A stretch of DNA of 64,000 nucleotides from Anoplolepis gracilipes. Lineage: Eukaryota; Arthropoda; Insecta; Hymenoptera; Formicidae. The position numbers and the translations under genes are program-made. The DNA is taken from positions 13,425,001 to 13,489,000 of the forward strand of contig NC_132974.1 of the NCBI RefSeq assembly GCF_047496725.1, read 5' to 3'. Positions within the stretch are counted from its first letter, which is position 1. Each line of letters opens with the position of its first letter. Below the pieces are notes generated by a model that saw only the letters and a list, made by a program, of their open reading frames with translations, ran no database searches and was not told where the DNA came from. This document shows positions 54,159 to 64,000 of this stretch, one piece after another.

Positions 54159-55676
54159 CTGTAACAAACAAGACGGGCAATTCGCCCTTTCTTTACAATC
54201 CGGTCCGTCTCGTTATCGACTTTACTACTAGCTAAGAACGTCGCTCGCTATCTCTATACATATTCGCTTCTCTGTTGTTCAATTTTTTTTCTACACTTGA
54301 ATCTGTCTCCTCAGGTCTCTATATTTTATTTTTAAAAATTAAGAAATAATGACAAAGACGGCAAATAGCACAACTTGGACTTGTACGATAAATATAATAA
54401 TGTTGATTAATATGAATAAAAATATAAATTATTTTTATTATTATATTAATCTATGGCGAATAACAAAGAAATTGAATTTGTGTCAACTTGTTGAATTTTA
54501 TATGACAATCATCTTAATTTACGATGTACAGCACGTTAAATAATAGACACTACAAAGAAATGACTTACTTTGTAGTGTCAGTAAAAATTGACAAAAGATA
54601 AAAATGCATGTACAATTTAATAAATTAAATATTTACCAAGATAAATGCATCGACTTAAATATATACAGATTTGTTAAATAATGTAACAAGAATTGACACT
54701 TATTTTTACTTTGTTTCATCAAAAAATTGTGCTCATCGATAAATCATCGAAATACAGAGAATCAAAGTTTAACAAATTGAAATATGATCTGCCTTAAAAT
54801 TTTATCAGAGAAGTCAAAAATGTGTCGAAAAATATAAAAACCAATTTAATATTTTTTTGTGAAGCCATTCATACATTTTGCAAAAAGTCAATATTAGGGC
54901 GCGCCATATGCGATACTACGATAGCGAATAAATTAATTAGAAATGGAACAATTAGCGAAATTATTCGACAAATATACTTTTTGTGCTAATGGAAAATGCA
55001 TATAATACGAGATGATGTAATACTCACTTTTAGCAGGGAGGTTGACATTCTGTCGAGGAAATCCTTCGTGAATCGCGCCGTATCGTCGCCACATTGACGG
55101 CGTACTGTGTGATGAGAGCATTCCAAGTACTCTGTGAAGGCGCTGTAAACACAAATAAATACCCCACATTCTATTGAAAATCCCTTTTCAAACGTTCACA
55201 AAATTGGATAAAACACGCGGTTACCAATTTGCGTTTGCAAAATGCTAGCGGACGTAACAATTCGAAATACAAAGGGAGAATACAAATTGCAGAAATCGTA
55301 TTATCGTATGAAATTATTATCGCAAATTTTTTTTTAAACGCACTTTTCTTATACGCATATATTTTTTTCTTTTCTTTTCCATTATTCTTTCGTGATACTA
55401 TATTAAAAATGTAAAACTTGTAGTTTTTTTCGCGCAGAACGAAATTCCATTAATTTTTTTTAATTCGCCCATTTTTGCCGATTGAATGACATTATTTATT
55501 TATTTATTTATTTATTTTTTTTTTTTTACCTTGGCGCGGGAACTCTCGCGACAGCCGAAAATTTGACAGAGAAACAAACTGATGCGCGAGAAATGTGTTT
55601 TTGCGGATCCGTTATCCACTTTCGGGTCGGCATCGCACTACTTACGTCGCCCACTCCTCGTTCTAACCCTTTCCGC

Positions 55677-55712
<36 letters not shown>

Positions 55713-58700
55713 CGCAAGTTCAAAAGCTGCAGTAGACCGTGGCAGAGATACGCTAATGACATTACGTCTCTCTCCCCCCTCCCCTTGTGTGTACAGGCAT
55801 CAGCGTGAAACTTCCGACCTAAAGGACTGATTACACTCTTTTTGCGCGAGTCCTTTGAGCAACGCCCGTCGTTATTAATGCAGTTGTTTCGCCCGGCGAG
55901 CTCTTAAGTGTTAAATTATCACAGTCGAGGGGATTTTGACATCCTTTTGCGCTAATGCGAAACGCCGGAATTTCAAGTATTGCTTAATAAACCTATTTGT
56001 TCGTATTTCGTGCTTTTACCCGCTCCTTCGTGTCATATCTCAATTCGATTTCCCCTTAGCGAATTTAATAATCTAGAAAAGGGTTGACAATACTGGCATG
56101 GCAGAAACCCCCCCCCCCCCGCCCCCCATTGTGCTCTCAAAACACGAGAATGCAACGTAATTGGGAATTTAATGTGGTATGCTTGCTTTATTTATTTTTT
56201 TTTTTTTTTTGCATCTTAAATCGATTTCCTCAAATTATCAACATAATTGCAGATCAATTTTTTTTAATGAGCCATCAGTCGTAAAGCTCAGAAACTCGAA
56301 CAATCTAGTTTACGATTACGAGAAATGATTTTATTATGAAATCGCAATTATTCTTCTTTCAAGCAAATATATTTAGAATAAGTATATATTTGTCTATTGT
56401 TGAAGTAAATTTTTGCATAAACGTTCTCTTTTTGTAAGATAAAAATGTTAGACTATTTCATTCTATTTTCATGAACGGAAAAGTTGATAATCCATAGGGG
56501 CGTGATAGAATTCAGATAAAACAATGGCGATAGAATCTACATTTTGAAAAGTGACTAGGTCAAATTGACTCGCGCTTTGAGTTCCAAGGTTTACCTCCGC
56601 GTTGCCAAGCTAACAAACTTTCCCGGATAAGCAAATGGACCGTGAACGCATCCTATTTATAAAGATGAAAATTCCGGTCAAACTTGTATACCAATTTTTC
56701 ATATAAATTTTATAATGGTATCATTTCATTGATAATTACAATCAAATTAATCCCTCCGAAAAAAGCGCAATCTTACATAAATCTTGTAGTACTTTGGATC
56801 ACGTATCTTTTTTTTTTCTTTTTTTTTTTTTTTTTTTTTTTCCCTCAACTGTGTTTATGCATCATTTTTACACATTATTTTTCAATTCTTTATTACCGGT
56901 TTAAATCTTTGAAATAATTAACCGCAATTTTGTCGCGATAAATATTTATTTCGTATTGTTTCCGCGTAAATGCAAAAAAAAAAAAAATTGTTCTTCGACT
57001 TACCAGCAAAGGGACTTGAGATCTTCTTGCGTAGCAATTGTGCGATTTGAAGCCTTTTCCATCTCCAGCGTAGTCTTCTGATACGTTTTGTAACACATCT
57101 CGTACTCGGCTTTGACTTTTTGCATGCATGGGGCGTGCTTCAAGAATTCTGCAAACAGAAAATTTTATTTCTTCCATTGGACGATTGCATGTTGACCGGA
57201 ATACGGGAATCGATAATGAAATTCCGCGGTCAATCAGGCCACGATTTTGCGCCGGAAAATGTACAATCTAATATTAAAACTAAAAATAAAGAAGAAAATA
57301 CGTACAATTACTAACTTGAATAAATGATGGCTTTAATTTATAACGACGAAATCAGAAAAATAATAAAATCACATATTTCACTACAAAAAAATAAAAAAAA
57401 TAAAAAAAAAAAAAAAAACAAGTATATAATCCGATTATTTCCACGCGCAGAAGTGAAAAGTCGAAATCGATTACGCGACAGAATCTTGCTTTTATTCCCG
57501 AGTCTATTCCTAGAAAAACAACTCGACTTTATGTGGGCGCGTTCTATAATTACAAGAGCGTACAAGAGCGTAGGTAGATCGTTGACTGACGCACTAATCA
57601 TCTGCCGTCGTCTTTTGTGATCATGGTTTTATAGATGAAGAGCGCTTTTCTCTCTCTCTAGCCGTCTTGTTTACGATAGACGAGTTTCACGTCACGCGCG
57701 CCAGTATACATCGGAGAAATCGATATTACTCTCCTTGCTAACGATTCATTATGTTACACGGTACTCTCCTCTCCGCCAGAGAGGAGAGTACATTATGAAG
57801 AGTCATGCCTGCTCGATCGACCCGCGGACAATCTATGCGATATTCCTGTAATCTCGAGAGTGCCGGATGCATTATTGACTCTAGTGCCATCACTGACTGA
57901 AGACCGACAGTTTGGAATTGCATTGATACCCGGCGATGCCGCTTGCCCAATTGACAAACGGGCCCCGTTGGCTTTTGCACGCATCGTTATTCTCGCCGAT
58001 CTACCATTATATAGTTTTATACAAAAGATGAATCTTTCGAACGAGAGAAGCCGAAATATATCATTTAATCGAAACCCTCCGTTATAAATTAATATCGCAC
58101 TTTTAATACAAAAAGCTTCATTCTCTATTATTTCGGTGCAACGAGTGTCTCTAATTACCGGGCTCTTCAATTCTCTGCATTTCTCTTTAATTTCGCATAT
58201 TTAATTTCATCTTTTTTTTTTCTGCATTTAAAATGCTGAAATTGTGTACACTTGTAACGTTTTGAATATATGGTACGTGAAAGCGTTTAGCTAAAAAAAA
58301 AAAAAAAGAAAAAAAAGAAAGATCTCCGCTTTTTCACCAAAGATTTATATTTGTGATATTTAAAATAATTCTTCTTTTTTCTCTAATTTTCACAACTTTT
58401 GTCAGCCGCTCTTACGACTGAGTTTTTTTTTTTTTTTTTTTTCATCAAAAACGTTTTAATCGATTTTAATAATTTAAACAGGAGTGCACTTACCGTCTTG
58501 ATATGGGCCGTCGTGGCAGAGTTCCATGATAGCCTTGTTGGTGCCGGTATAGAGCGAGTTGAAATGCTCCCTCTGCTTCTCCTTCATGCAATTGATCGTG
58601 TACCTTGTGATGCATTTCATACCGGCCTCGAGGTCGCTGCAACGAAAGCGGGAAATAATCGTTATTATAGATATTATATAGATATATTTATTGTTTTTAG

Positions 58701-61079
58701 GACCGGAAAAAAATAAATATGGAAGTCTACCAACTTATTAATAGGATCAACTAAGCGTGGAGAAAATCGCAATTACCGACGACATTATATCGCATATCGC
58801 CAAGTCTGCCGCCTCTGACGTTCGAGCCGGCAGGAATAACTTTATTGGGCAATGTAAACAGAGTGTCTGCCAATCCGATTGAACCGGTCATTGCATAGAG
58901 TAATTATATTTTGTTGAAAATAATTGAAAAATTTTTTATCACTTTTATTTATTTTTATTATATTAATATTCTTTATAAATTTAATGGAATTAATCTAACA
59001 AGATTAAATTATTAAATCGTAAAAACGCATAGCGCTCGGAGAAGAATATTGGGATGACATTTTACTTGTAATCATCTCTGTGACAGATGTATCTAATAGT
59101 AAAATAATTGTCAGAGCTTTTCTCCTTTGTTTCCTTTTTACAAGATATTTATTTGCTTAACGGATAAAATAATAATACAGAGTTGATTTATACTAAAGGA
59201 TATAACACGATTGTTTTTAATTCTACTCAGTAAAATATTGATAATTTTTATTATAAAAATTTTATATATAATGTATAACATTATATATAAATAAGCAGAC
59301 GCTATATTAAATATCTTCTAGACGTCGTCTTCTCTCCGAAACACAATTGAGTGTTACGCATTTCTTCCGATTCGATTGATACGAGATTCAAAGACTATTG
59401 GATACGCACGCAATTCTCTCGCAAGAATCTATTATTGAACTATACGAGAAACAGAAGCCGGGTCGCATCTCGCGAGACAAACTTCTCGTCAGTTGCCATT
59501 ATAAATATGACATCACAAACATTAGATTGACTCTCAGATCCATCTGTTGAACCGTATCGCCTATCAAGATTCTTCTCAGCTGAGTTTCTCGACGACTATA
59601 AACACGAACCAATATTACGATCTTATCTCGAATAAAAAGACGCGAAAGACACGAGAAGAAAATCGATATTTCTTCTGCACAACGTGTGAGAGAATTTTCC
59701 ACCCGTTCCGCCGACTAGCGGATGCAAATATGTACGATACGTTTGGTCTTATCTTTGAAATTGATTATGCAAACCATCCAATTTGCACAGCGTCATTCGT
59801 CGTCCCCCGTTTTCGGAAAACAAATGTCAAAATATCGCGTGTTGCGCGGATCTATACCTTGACAGTAGCGGGTAGCCGGTAGCAGCTATAATATTATTAT
59901 AATTGTGTAACAAGATGCGCAAAATGTAAGGCATCGCGATTAAATTAATAATTGGTCGTATCGTACAAAGCAAACCTAGGCTTGCATGAAATTTAAAGTT
60001 CCATGAAACGAACCGAAATTTCTCCCGACCCTACTAGATTGCAAGCGTAATAAGATTCTTGGCCGAATTCGCGGAGCTCTGGAAATATCGCGCAAAATAT
60101 CCGGCTGCTTGCATGCAATCATCCACTCAATTACATACCATCTCGCGCGCGCGAGAGGGGGAGAGAGAGAGAGAGAGAGAGATTGATTCAAACAATCGAG
60201 CGCCTCCGTTGCGATAAAGCCAGAACGGAGACTCTGATACGATCGCGATTTCGGACGAATATAATAGATTGAAGCCGCGGACGCGGAATGTAGGATATTA
60301 TTTCCCGGCCAATTTCCAATTTCGCCAAGAGCCGCCTTACTTTACGTATACATGACACATACCAACGTATGTCTGCGAAATGATTTTTCTCCCCTCTTCA
60401 GTGGATGTTGGCGATAAATTACTCGCCGGAATGATTAATGTTTTATCCGCTCGTGTGTCGAAATTAACGCGAGTATATAAATGCGGATAGAGTAACCGTG
60501 AAAAATATCCTTAATGACGGGTGTAAAACCGCCAAATGCGATAGATGCTTCTTCTTCACGAGTATCTCACTCTTCTCTAACGTTAATACAATTAACGCGA
60601 TTAAGGTGCGCCGAGAAAATTTCGCGAAAGCAAGCGCGTTGCCGGTTTCTGAAAATTGATACGAAATGCGACTAGAGAGAGCGGAGAAACGACAGAGCAT
60701 TTTTCTCGAGGCGCCAGAAAGAAAAGGAAGAAAATAAAAGAAGGAAAACCGCCGCGTCACGGAATTCTTCGCAGCCGGAGCCGGAGCCGGGTCCGGAGCC
60801 GGGTCCGGGTCCGGGTCCAAGGGAGTCGCGTGTGTCTCCTTCATGGAACATGTAAAGGAGAAGAAACGACAAATAACAACGGACATTTTCCGCTCAAAAG
60901 GGATCGTCCACACGGGGCAACCTCCGAATAAAGGTGAAACACTCACGGGCATAGTTTGTTGAGTTCCTCCTTTTTCGTTACAACGAGACTCAGGTCGTTG
61001 CTGCTGATTCTCTCAAGGGGCCTGGCGCACCTCACCAGCTCCTCGTGTCCGCACTCTTCGCCTCGGCAGCTAGCGAGCA
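54042..61079 (-). CDS. Cysteine-rich secreted, probably GPI-anchored protein (3' five exons; 5' end missing)
   Basis: Five minus-strand exons (61079-60947, 58636-58494, 57148-57004, 55142-55028, 54158-54042) join in one uninterrupted frame of 216 residues ending in TAA. All borders are GT-AG, with donors GTGAGT, GTAAGT, GTAAGT and GTGAGT and intron phases 2, 1, 2 and 0. Introns are 2310, 1345, 1861 and 869 bp. The visible protein has 15 cysteines spread over all exons (for example KLCPDLEAGMKCI, ELCHDGPYQD, HAPCMQKV, SLCCAFTEYLECS) and two N-glycosylation sequons (NRT, NGS). The tail NGSSTPNLSAIMPM followed by TLILLM resembles a GPI attachment signal. The cysteine spacing and helix-rich look recall small secreted arthropod proteins of unknown function; the T20D4.11-like/DUF19 or DUF1397 (27-kDa haemolymph protein) families are possible, but I cannot assign one. 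The first visible exon enters with two bases of a split codon, so at least one upstream exon, which should hold the signal peptide, is missing. No function is known to me. Confidence 0.88.
54546..54579. repeat. 12-bp stem hairpin in the last intron
   Basis: gacactacaaag and ctttgtagtgtc pair perfectly around a 10-base loop inside the intron between exons D and E. The surrounding sequence is AT-rich and otherwise featureless. Confidence 0.6.
55028..55142 (-). CDS. Exon D of the cysteine-rich gene
   Basis: Acceptor TTTGTGTTTACAG, donor GTGAGTA. Joining exon C gives a Cys-Cys pair (SLCC) followed by AFTEYLECSHHTVRRQCGDD and TARFTKDFLDRMSTSLLK. The exon ends on a whole codon (phase 0). The longer open frame at 54933-55169 is a different frame and is not used. 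Confidence 0.87.
57004..57148 (-). CDS. Exon C of the cysteine-rich gene
   Basis: Acceptor TTCTGTTTGCAG, donor GTAAGT. The frame reads (E)FLKHAPCMQKVKAEYEMCY, then KTYQKTTLEMEKASNRT with an N-glycosylation sequon, and ends DLKSLC with a split codon (phase 2). The overlapping open frame on the same strand at 56893-57177 is an out-of-frame shadow of this exon. Confidence 0.87.
57761..57791. repeat. Perfect 13-bp hairpin in an intron of the cysteine-rich gene
   Basis: gtactctcctctc is followed by a 5-base loop (cgcca) and its exact complement gagaggagagtac. The direct repeat cattatg lies on both sides (57748-57754 and 57791-57797). It sits in the intron between exons B and C. Its role is unknown. 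Confidence 0.65.
58494..58636 (-). CDS. Exon B of the cysteine-rich gene
   Basis: Acceptor TTTCGTTGCAG, donor GTAAGT. The exon opens by completing the proline codon from exon A, then reads DLEAGMKCITRYTINCMKEK, a lysine/arginine-rich helix, and ELCHDGPYQD with the final codon split after one base (phase 1). Three cysteines. The CP-DLEAGMKC run across the splice junction supports the join. Confidence 0.88.
60774..60818. repeat. CCGGAG/CCGGGT hexamer repeat in an intron
   Basis: About seven GC-rich hexamers (ccggag grading into ccgggt) within the intron between exons A and B. It gives Gly-Pro or Ser-Arg repeats in translation but lies in the spliced-out part. Confidence 0.85.
60947..61079 (-). 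CDS. Exon A (first visible exon) of the cysteine-rich gene
   Basis: Acceptor context is CTGTTTCAG and donor is GTGAGT. Two leading bases complete a codon from an unseen upstream exon. The frame then reads LASCRGEECGHEELVRCARP and continues through LERISSNDLSLVV to NKLCP, whose last codon is split (phase 2). The other two frames hit stops early (TGA in one, TAG in the other), so the frame is forced. It contains four cysteines. Confidence 0.85.
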
Positions 61080-61555
61080 CTGAAACAGAAGCGCGATAAT
61101 CGGGTTAGTCAAGAATAGAGCGTGGGAGAGAAACAGAGAGAGAGAGAGAGGCGGGGGGGGGGGGGGAAGGAGGAGAGAAACGTGAAACGTAAGGTACGAG
61201 ACGAGACTCCCCCGATACAAACCCATCGATAACAATGTTATTAGTAAGGGAATCGCAAAGAGCAACGCTGCTTCTCGAATTCGATTAAGCGCGCGCGCGG
61301 AATCGATGTTGCCGTCACCGTTGCGGTGTGATTGCAGCGGAAATATCAAACAAGTTTAATTGACGTGGAAACAATGCAGATTGCACTCGGAACTTCATAC
61401 TCGGACGGATCCCCGTTACACACTCTCCCGTTTCCATGGAATTGTCGTACCGCGGGAGCGACCGGCATCCTATCCTATACACGCTCCTGTCCACCGAGGC
61501 GTTATTATTTCACGTTGAAGGAAAAACAGTGTACTACCTCTGTTGTTACAGAAAG

Positions 61556-61613
<58 letters not shown>

Positions 61614-62263
61614 TTGGAATTAAAATCTCGATGAAAAAAATAACGCGTCTTCTTTCGCATCCCTCGACTTGACGAGGCGAGATTCTTTTCTCCTTTACCA
61701 GCGATAATATTTTTTTTTTACAAGCTTAATTCGCCAAAATCTCATTCATTTTTCTCTCCACTACCCCTCTTTCTTCCTTTATCTTCCTTTATCTTCCGCA
61801 CCTGTCCGTCATCGCGTTACAGCGGTTCCGAGCCAAGTTGCCGGTTCTTTTGTATCTAAATTTTGAAAATGAAATTACGATGGCGGCACGTGTATACGTA
61901 TATGTCATACACACGCACATGCGCTCGCGTGTGGGTATCGGTGGTCACACGCGAATTCGGGATGCAGGATAAAAAACACAGGAAATGCATTCGCCGTCCG
62001 GACTAATGATGACGAATGGCGCACGATATTATCATGGCGTCATGTGCCGTTGGCGAAAAACCATTCGTTCATATTAGGAAGTTGATTTGGATTTAATGGG
62101 GGGGGGGGAGGGAGTAGAAGGGGAGAGAAAGAGAGAAAACATTGTTTGCCAGTTTAGCTTGCTTCTGCTTTCGTCGTGCTTTTCCAACTTTTGGGAATTC
62201 ATTACCAATTATGCACAGTCTGCAGAAGCTTTATGTATATGTATATATGTATATATGTGTATA

Positions 62264-62300
<37 letters not shown>

Positions 62301-62383
62301 TCAAGCCACGCGCGCAATGTCTAGGGAATTTTCGTTTTAATTTTAGCACAAGATTTTTTGCACAAATTTAAAGTTGAGTCATC
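61080..62383. other. DNA 5' of exon A (intron or upstream), no exon found
   Basis: The missing first exon of the cysteine-rich gene must end one base into a codon. No minus-strand ATG with a hydrophobic signal sequence ending at such a donor was found here or in 62915-64000. A poly-G run (61152-61166), GA and TA repeats are present. Confidence 0.5.
61558..61609. repeat. (TA)n microsatellite
   Basis: 52-bp TA tract upstream of exon A. A mixed tatg/ta tract follows at 62232-62300. Confidence 0.95.
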
Positions 62384-62914
62384 TTAAGGGTGATCCAAAA
62401 GCTGTTTTATATTATCGACCAAAATTTAACCCAACATGACAATATATTTGCTTAATATAAATGTTTTGCAATTTACACGCAGAAAATAAGATGGGTTTCT
62501 GCTAGGAATTGCATGAAGAAATATTTGTGAACTTTTAGAAATGACGTCTGACGTGAGAGTTTGTGTTTCAACCTCGCACACTCACAGATTGCACGAGAGT
62601 AATTTTTTACAGATTTTGAAAATCTTTTTCACTAGGCTTCTAAAGTCATTTCCAAAAGTTTACTAATATTCTGTTATGTCATTCCAAACGCGGACGCTGT
62701 ATCTCTTGCATGGACACATATCGTAAAGCTTTTTATATTAAAATAAATATTGTTATGACGTAACTGTCATTTTGTAATTTTTTATCATTTTTATATGAAA
62801 TTATTAGATTATTAAATTATACACCCCGTGTTGTTTTTTTTAAGTACTTTAATTGTGGGAGAGATTTTCAAAATCTGTAATTCATGTTCCATCGGTAATT
62901 TTGGATCCCCTTAA
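62384..62914 (+). mobile_element. TTAA-type MITE, copy 2
   Basis: It is bounded by TTAA on both sides (62384-62387 and 62911-62914), with terminal inverted repeats ggg(t)gatccaaaa and ttttggatcccc. It is the reverse-complement partner of the element at 12305-12850 and the better preserved copy. It lies on the 5' side of the cysteine-rich gene, perhaps in an intron or just upstream. It is non-coding. Confidence 0.82.
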
Positions 62915-63273
62915 GAAACCATATATTTTTCGAGGGATTATACTATTATTATAATAATTGTTTAGCATATGATATTAAATCTACATATCTTAGCGATAAA
63001 TCTCGAATCGAAATTTGATAAAATTCGTTTGAATTGTAAGAACAATATTTTCGTTTTGCTAATTACAAACTGCGAACCTCGACAACTATCGGTGTCTTGA
63101 GATTTTAATTAAGACACTAAATTGATCAAAGAATCCGTTACTAAATTAAAGTCAGAGATTCTGGGACATCTTATATAAACACTCGACGACCAGGGCAAAG
63201 GAGCATCGTATCCGGCTTTTAAAGGGGCGAGCGCGAATTTCGAGACATTTTCCGTGAAATTATTAAGCACCTT

Positions 63274-63319
<46 letters not shown>

Positions 63320-64000
63320 GTTCCTTCGTAATAAACAAGCCATTGTAAGCGAATGGTGAGATGGGAACAGGGTCAAGATCGACTTTTCTCTCGACACCGC
63401 CAAACGAACTTATAACTTCCGCTCGAAACCGATTACCCGGAAGTGCCACTTCCCAGGTAATAAAAGAGAACTACCAATAGGGCCGCTGCTCTTCATCTCT
63501 CCTTCTTCTACCAACTGCGCGTTTTCCTTCTTCCTCTCTCATCCGTCGCTTTTCCCATGTTTGCTCCGGTATAGAATTTCTGTATATACGCGCGAGGATG
63601 GTGTTAATGGAAAGCAACGTTACGTTTCATCGTCTCGTGATGAAAAGTCAAACTAGAATGAAAGAGCCATACAATTAAAGTCCGCTGAAAAACGTTCCAA
63701 TTTCCCTTCTTCTTTGGTCTTATACCTACCATCTTGGGAGATATTCGAGCTGGGTATCGAAATGTTTTATGCAAGAGATCTTACTTGATTTTTTTTAAAC
63801 AGCAGCGAGAAGAGAGAGAGAGAGAGAAAAAGAGAAAAAATGCAGAATTGAAACGAGGCAATATCGGTATAAAAAAAAGATTACGAATTAGCAATTTGCA
63901 CTGCTGACTTTTTATATAAATGAAATCTTGTAAAACTTTTAGCCAACTTTTTCGCACAATTCCCGGACTACTGAATCGATGCTTTTAGAGAGATTGCAAT
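62915..64000. other. Right-hand edge, no supported gene
   Basis: AT-rich DNA with a GA tract at 63275-63319. A minus-strand open stretch at about 63320-63465 runs into the GA tract without a splice site. Confidence 0.45.

Noticed and set aside
63320..63465. Minus-strand open stretch reading EVALPGNRFRAEVISSFGG
   Set aside because: Protein-like, but it runs straight into the (GA)n tract, has no acceptor or donor, and cannot serve as the missing signal-peptide exon because it is not hydrophobic and the phase does not fit.
1..64000. CRISPR arrays, operons, phage or bacterial islands
   Set aside because: The many repeats are microsatellites or dispersed eukaryotic elements; no regularly spaced repeats with unique spacers and no intronless gene clusters exist.

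Overview
The window looks like nuclear DNA from an insect, most likely a hymenopteran and plausibly an ant. That is an inference: the background is AT-rich but carries many CpG/CGCG clusters, simple-sequence DNA (TA, GA/TC, poly-A) is extremely dense, coding exons are few with introns of about 1-2 kb, and there are MITE-type mobile elements. Nothing prokaryotic is visible: no operons, no ribosome-binding sites, no CRISPR array. Almost all open reading frames here are chance products, and many simply translate microsatellites.

One protein-coding gene is well supported. Five exons on the minus strand (54042-61079) join in a single frame with GT-AG borders and consistent phases. They encode the last 216 residues of a cysteine-rich, apparently secreted protein. 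Its C-terminus (a small-residue cluster followed by a hydrophobic tail) looks like a GPI-anchor signal. The first exon, with start codon and signal peptide, was not found and probably lies beyond base 64000.

The rest is intergenic DNA with identifiable repeats. Two palindromic elements share a cagggtgtcc tip and TA borders (16221-16976 and 24964-25258). A pair of ttaagggg-ended elements with TTAA borders lies in opposite orientation 50 kb apart (12305-12850 and 62384-62914). A small foldback lies at 25477-25634. Two related retroposed elements each have a 14-bp target-site duplication (26896-27382 and 45990-46629); one carries an inverted partial copy of itself and both carry a degenerate hammerhead-like core, which suggests Penelope-like elements. 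A diverged long inverted repeat brackets a 3.1-kb segment (34637-37768) that also holds internal direct repeats; its arms contain a purine-rich block ending at a splice-donor-like site. I cannot assign this structure to a known class, and it is the most interesting unexplained feature.

Layout: 1-12.3 kb, intergenic with a CpG-rich block and TATA box at 10.2-11.2 kb; 12.3-28.8 kb, mobile elements among GC-richer blocks; 28.8-34.6 kb, intergenic; 34.6-37.8 kb, long inverted repeat; 37.8-54.0 kb, intergenic with one retroposed element; 54.0-61.1 kb, the cysteine-rich gene; 61.1-64.0 kb, its 5' side (intron or upstream DNA) with one mobile element.
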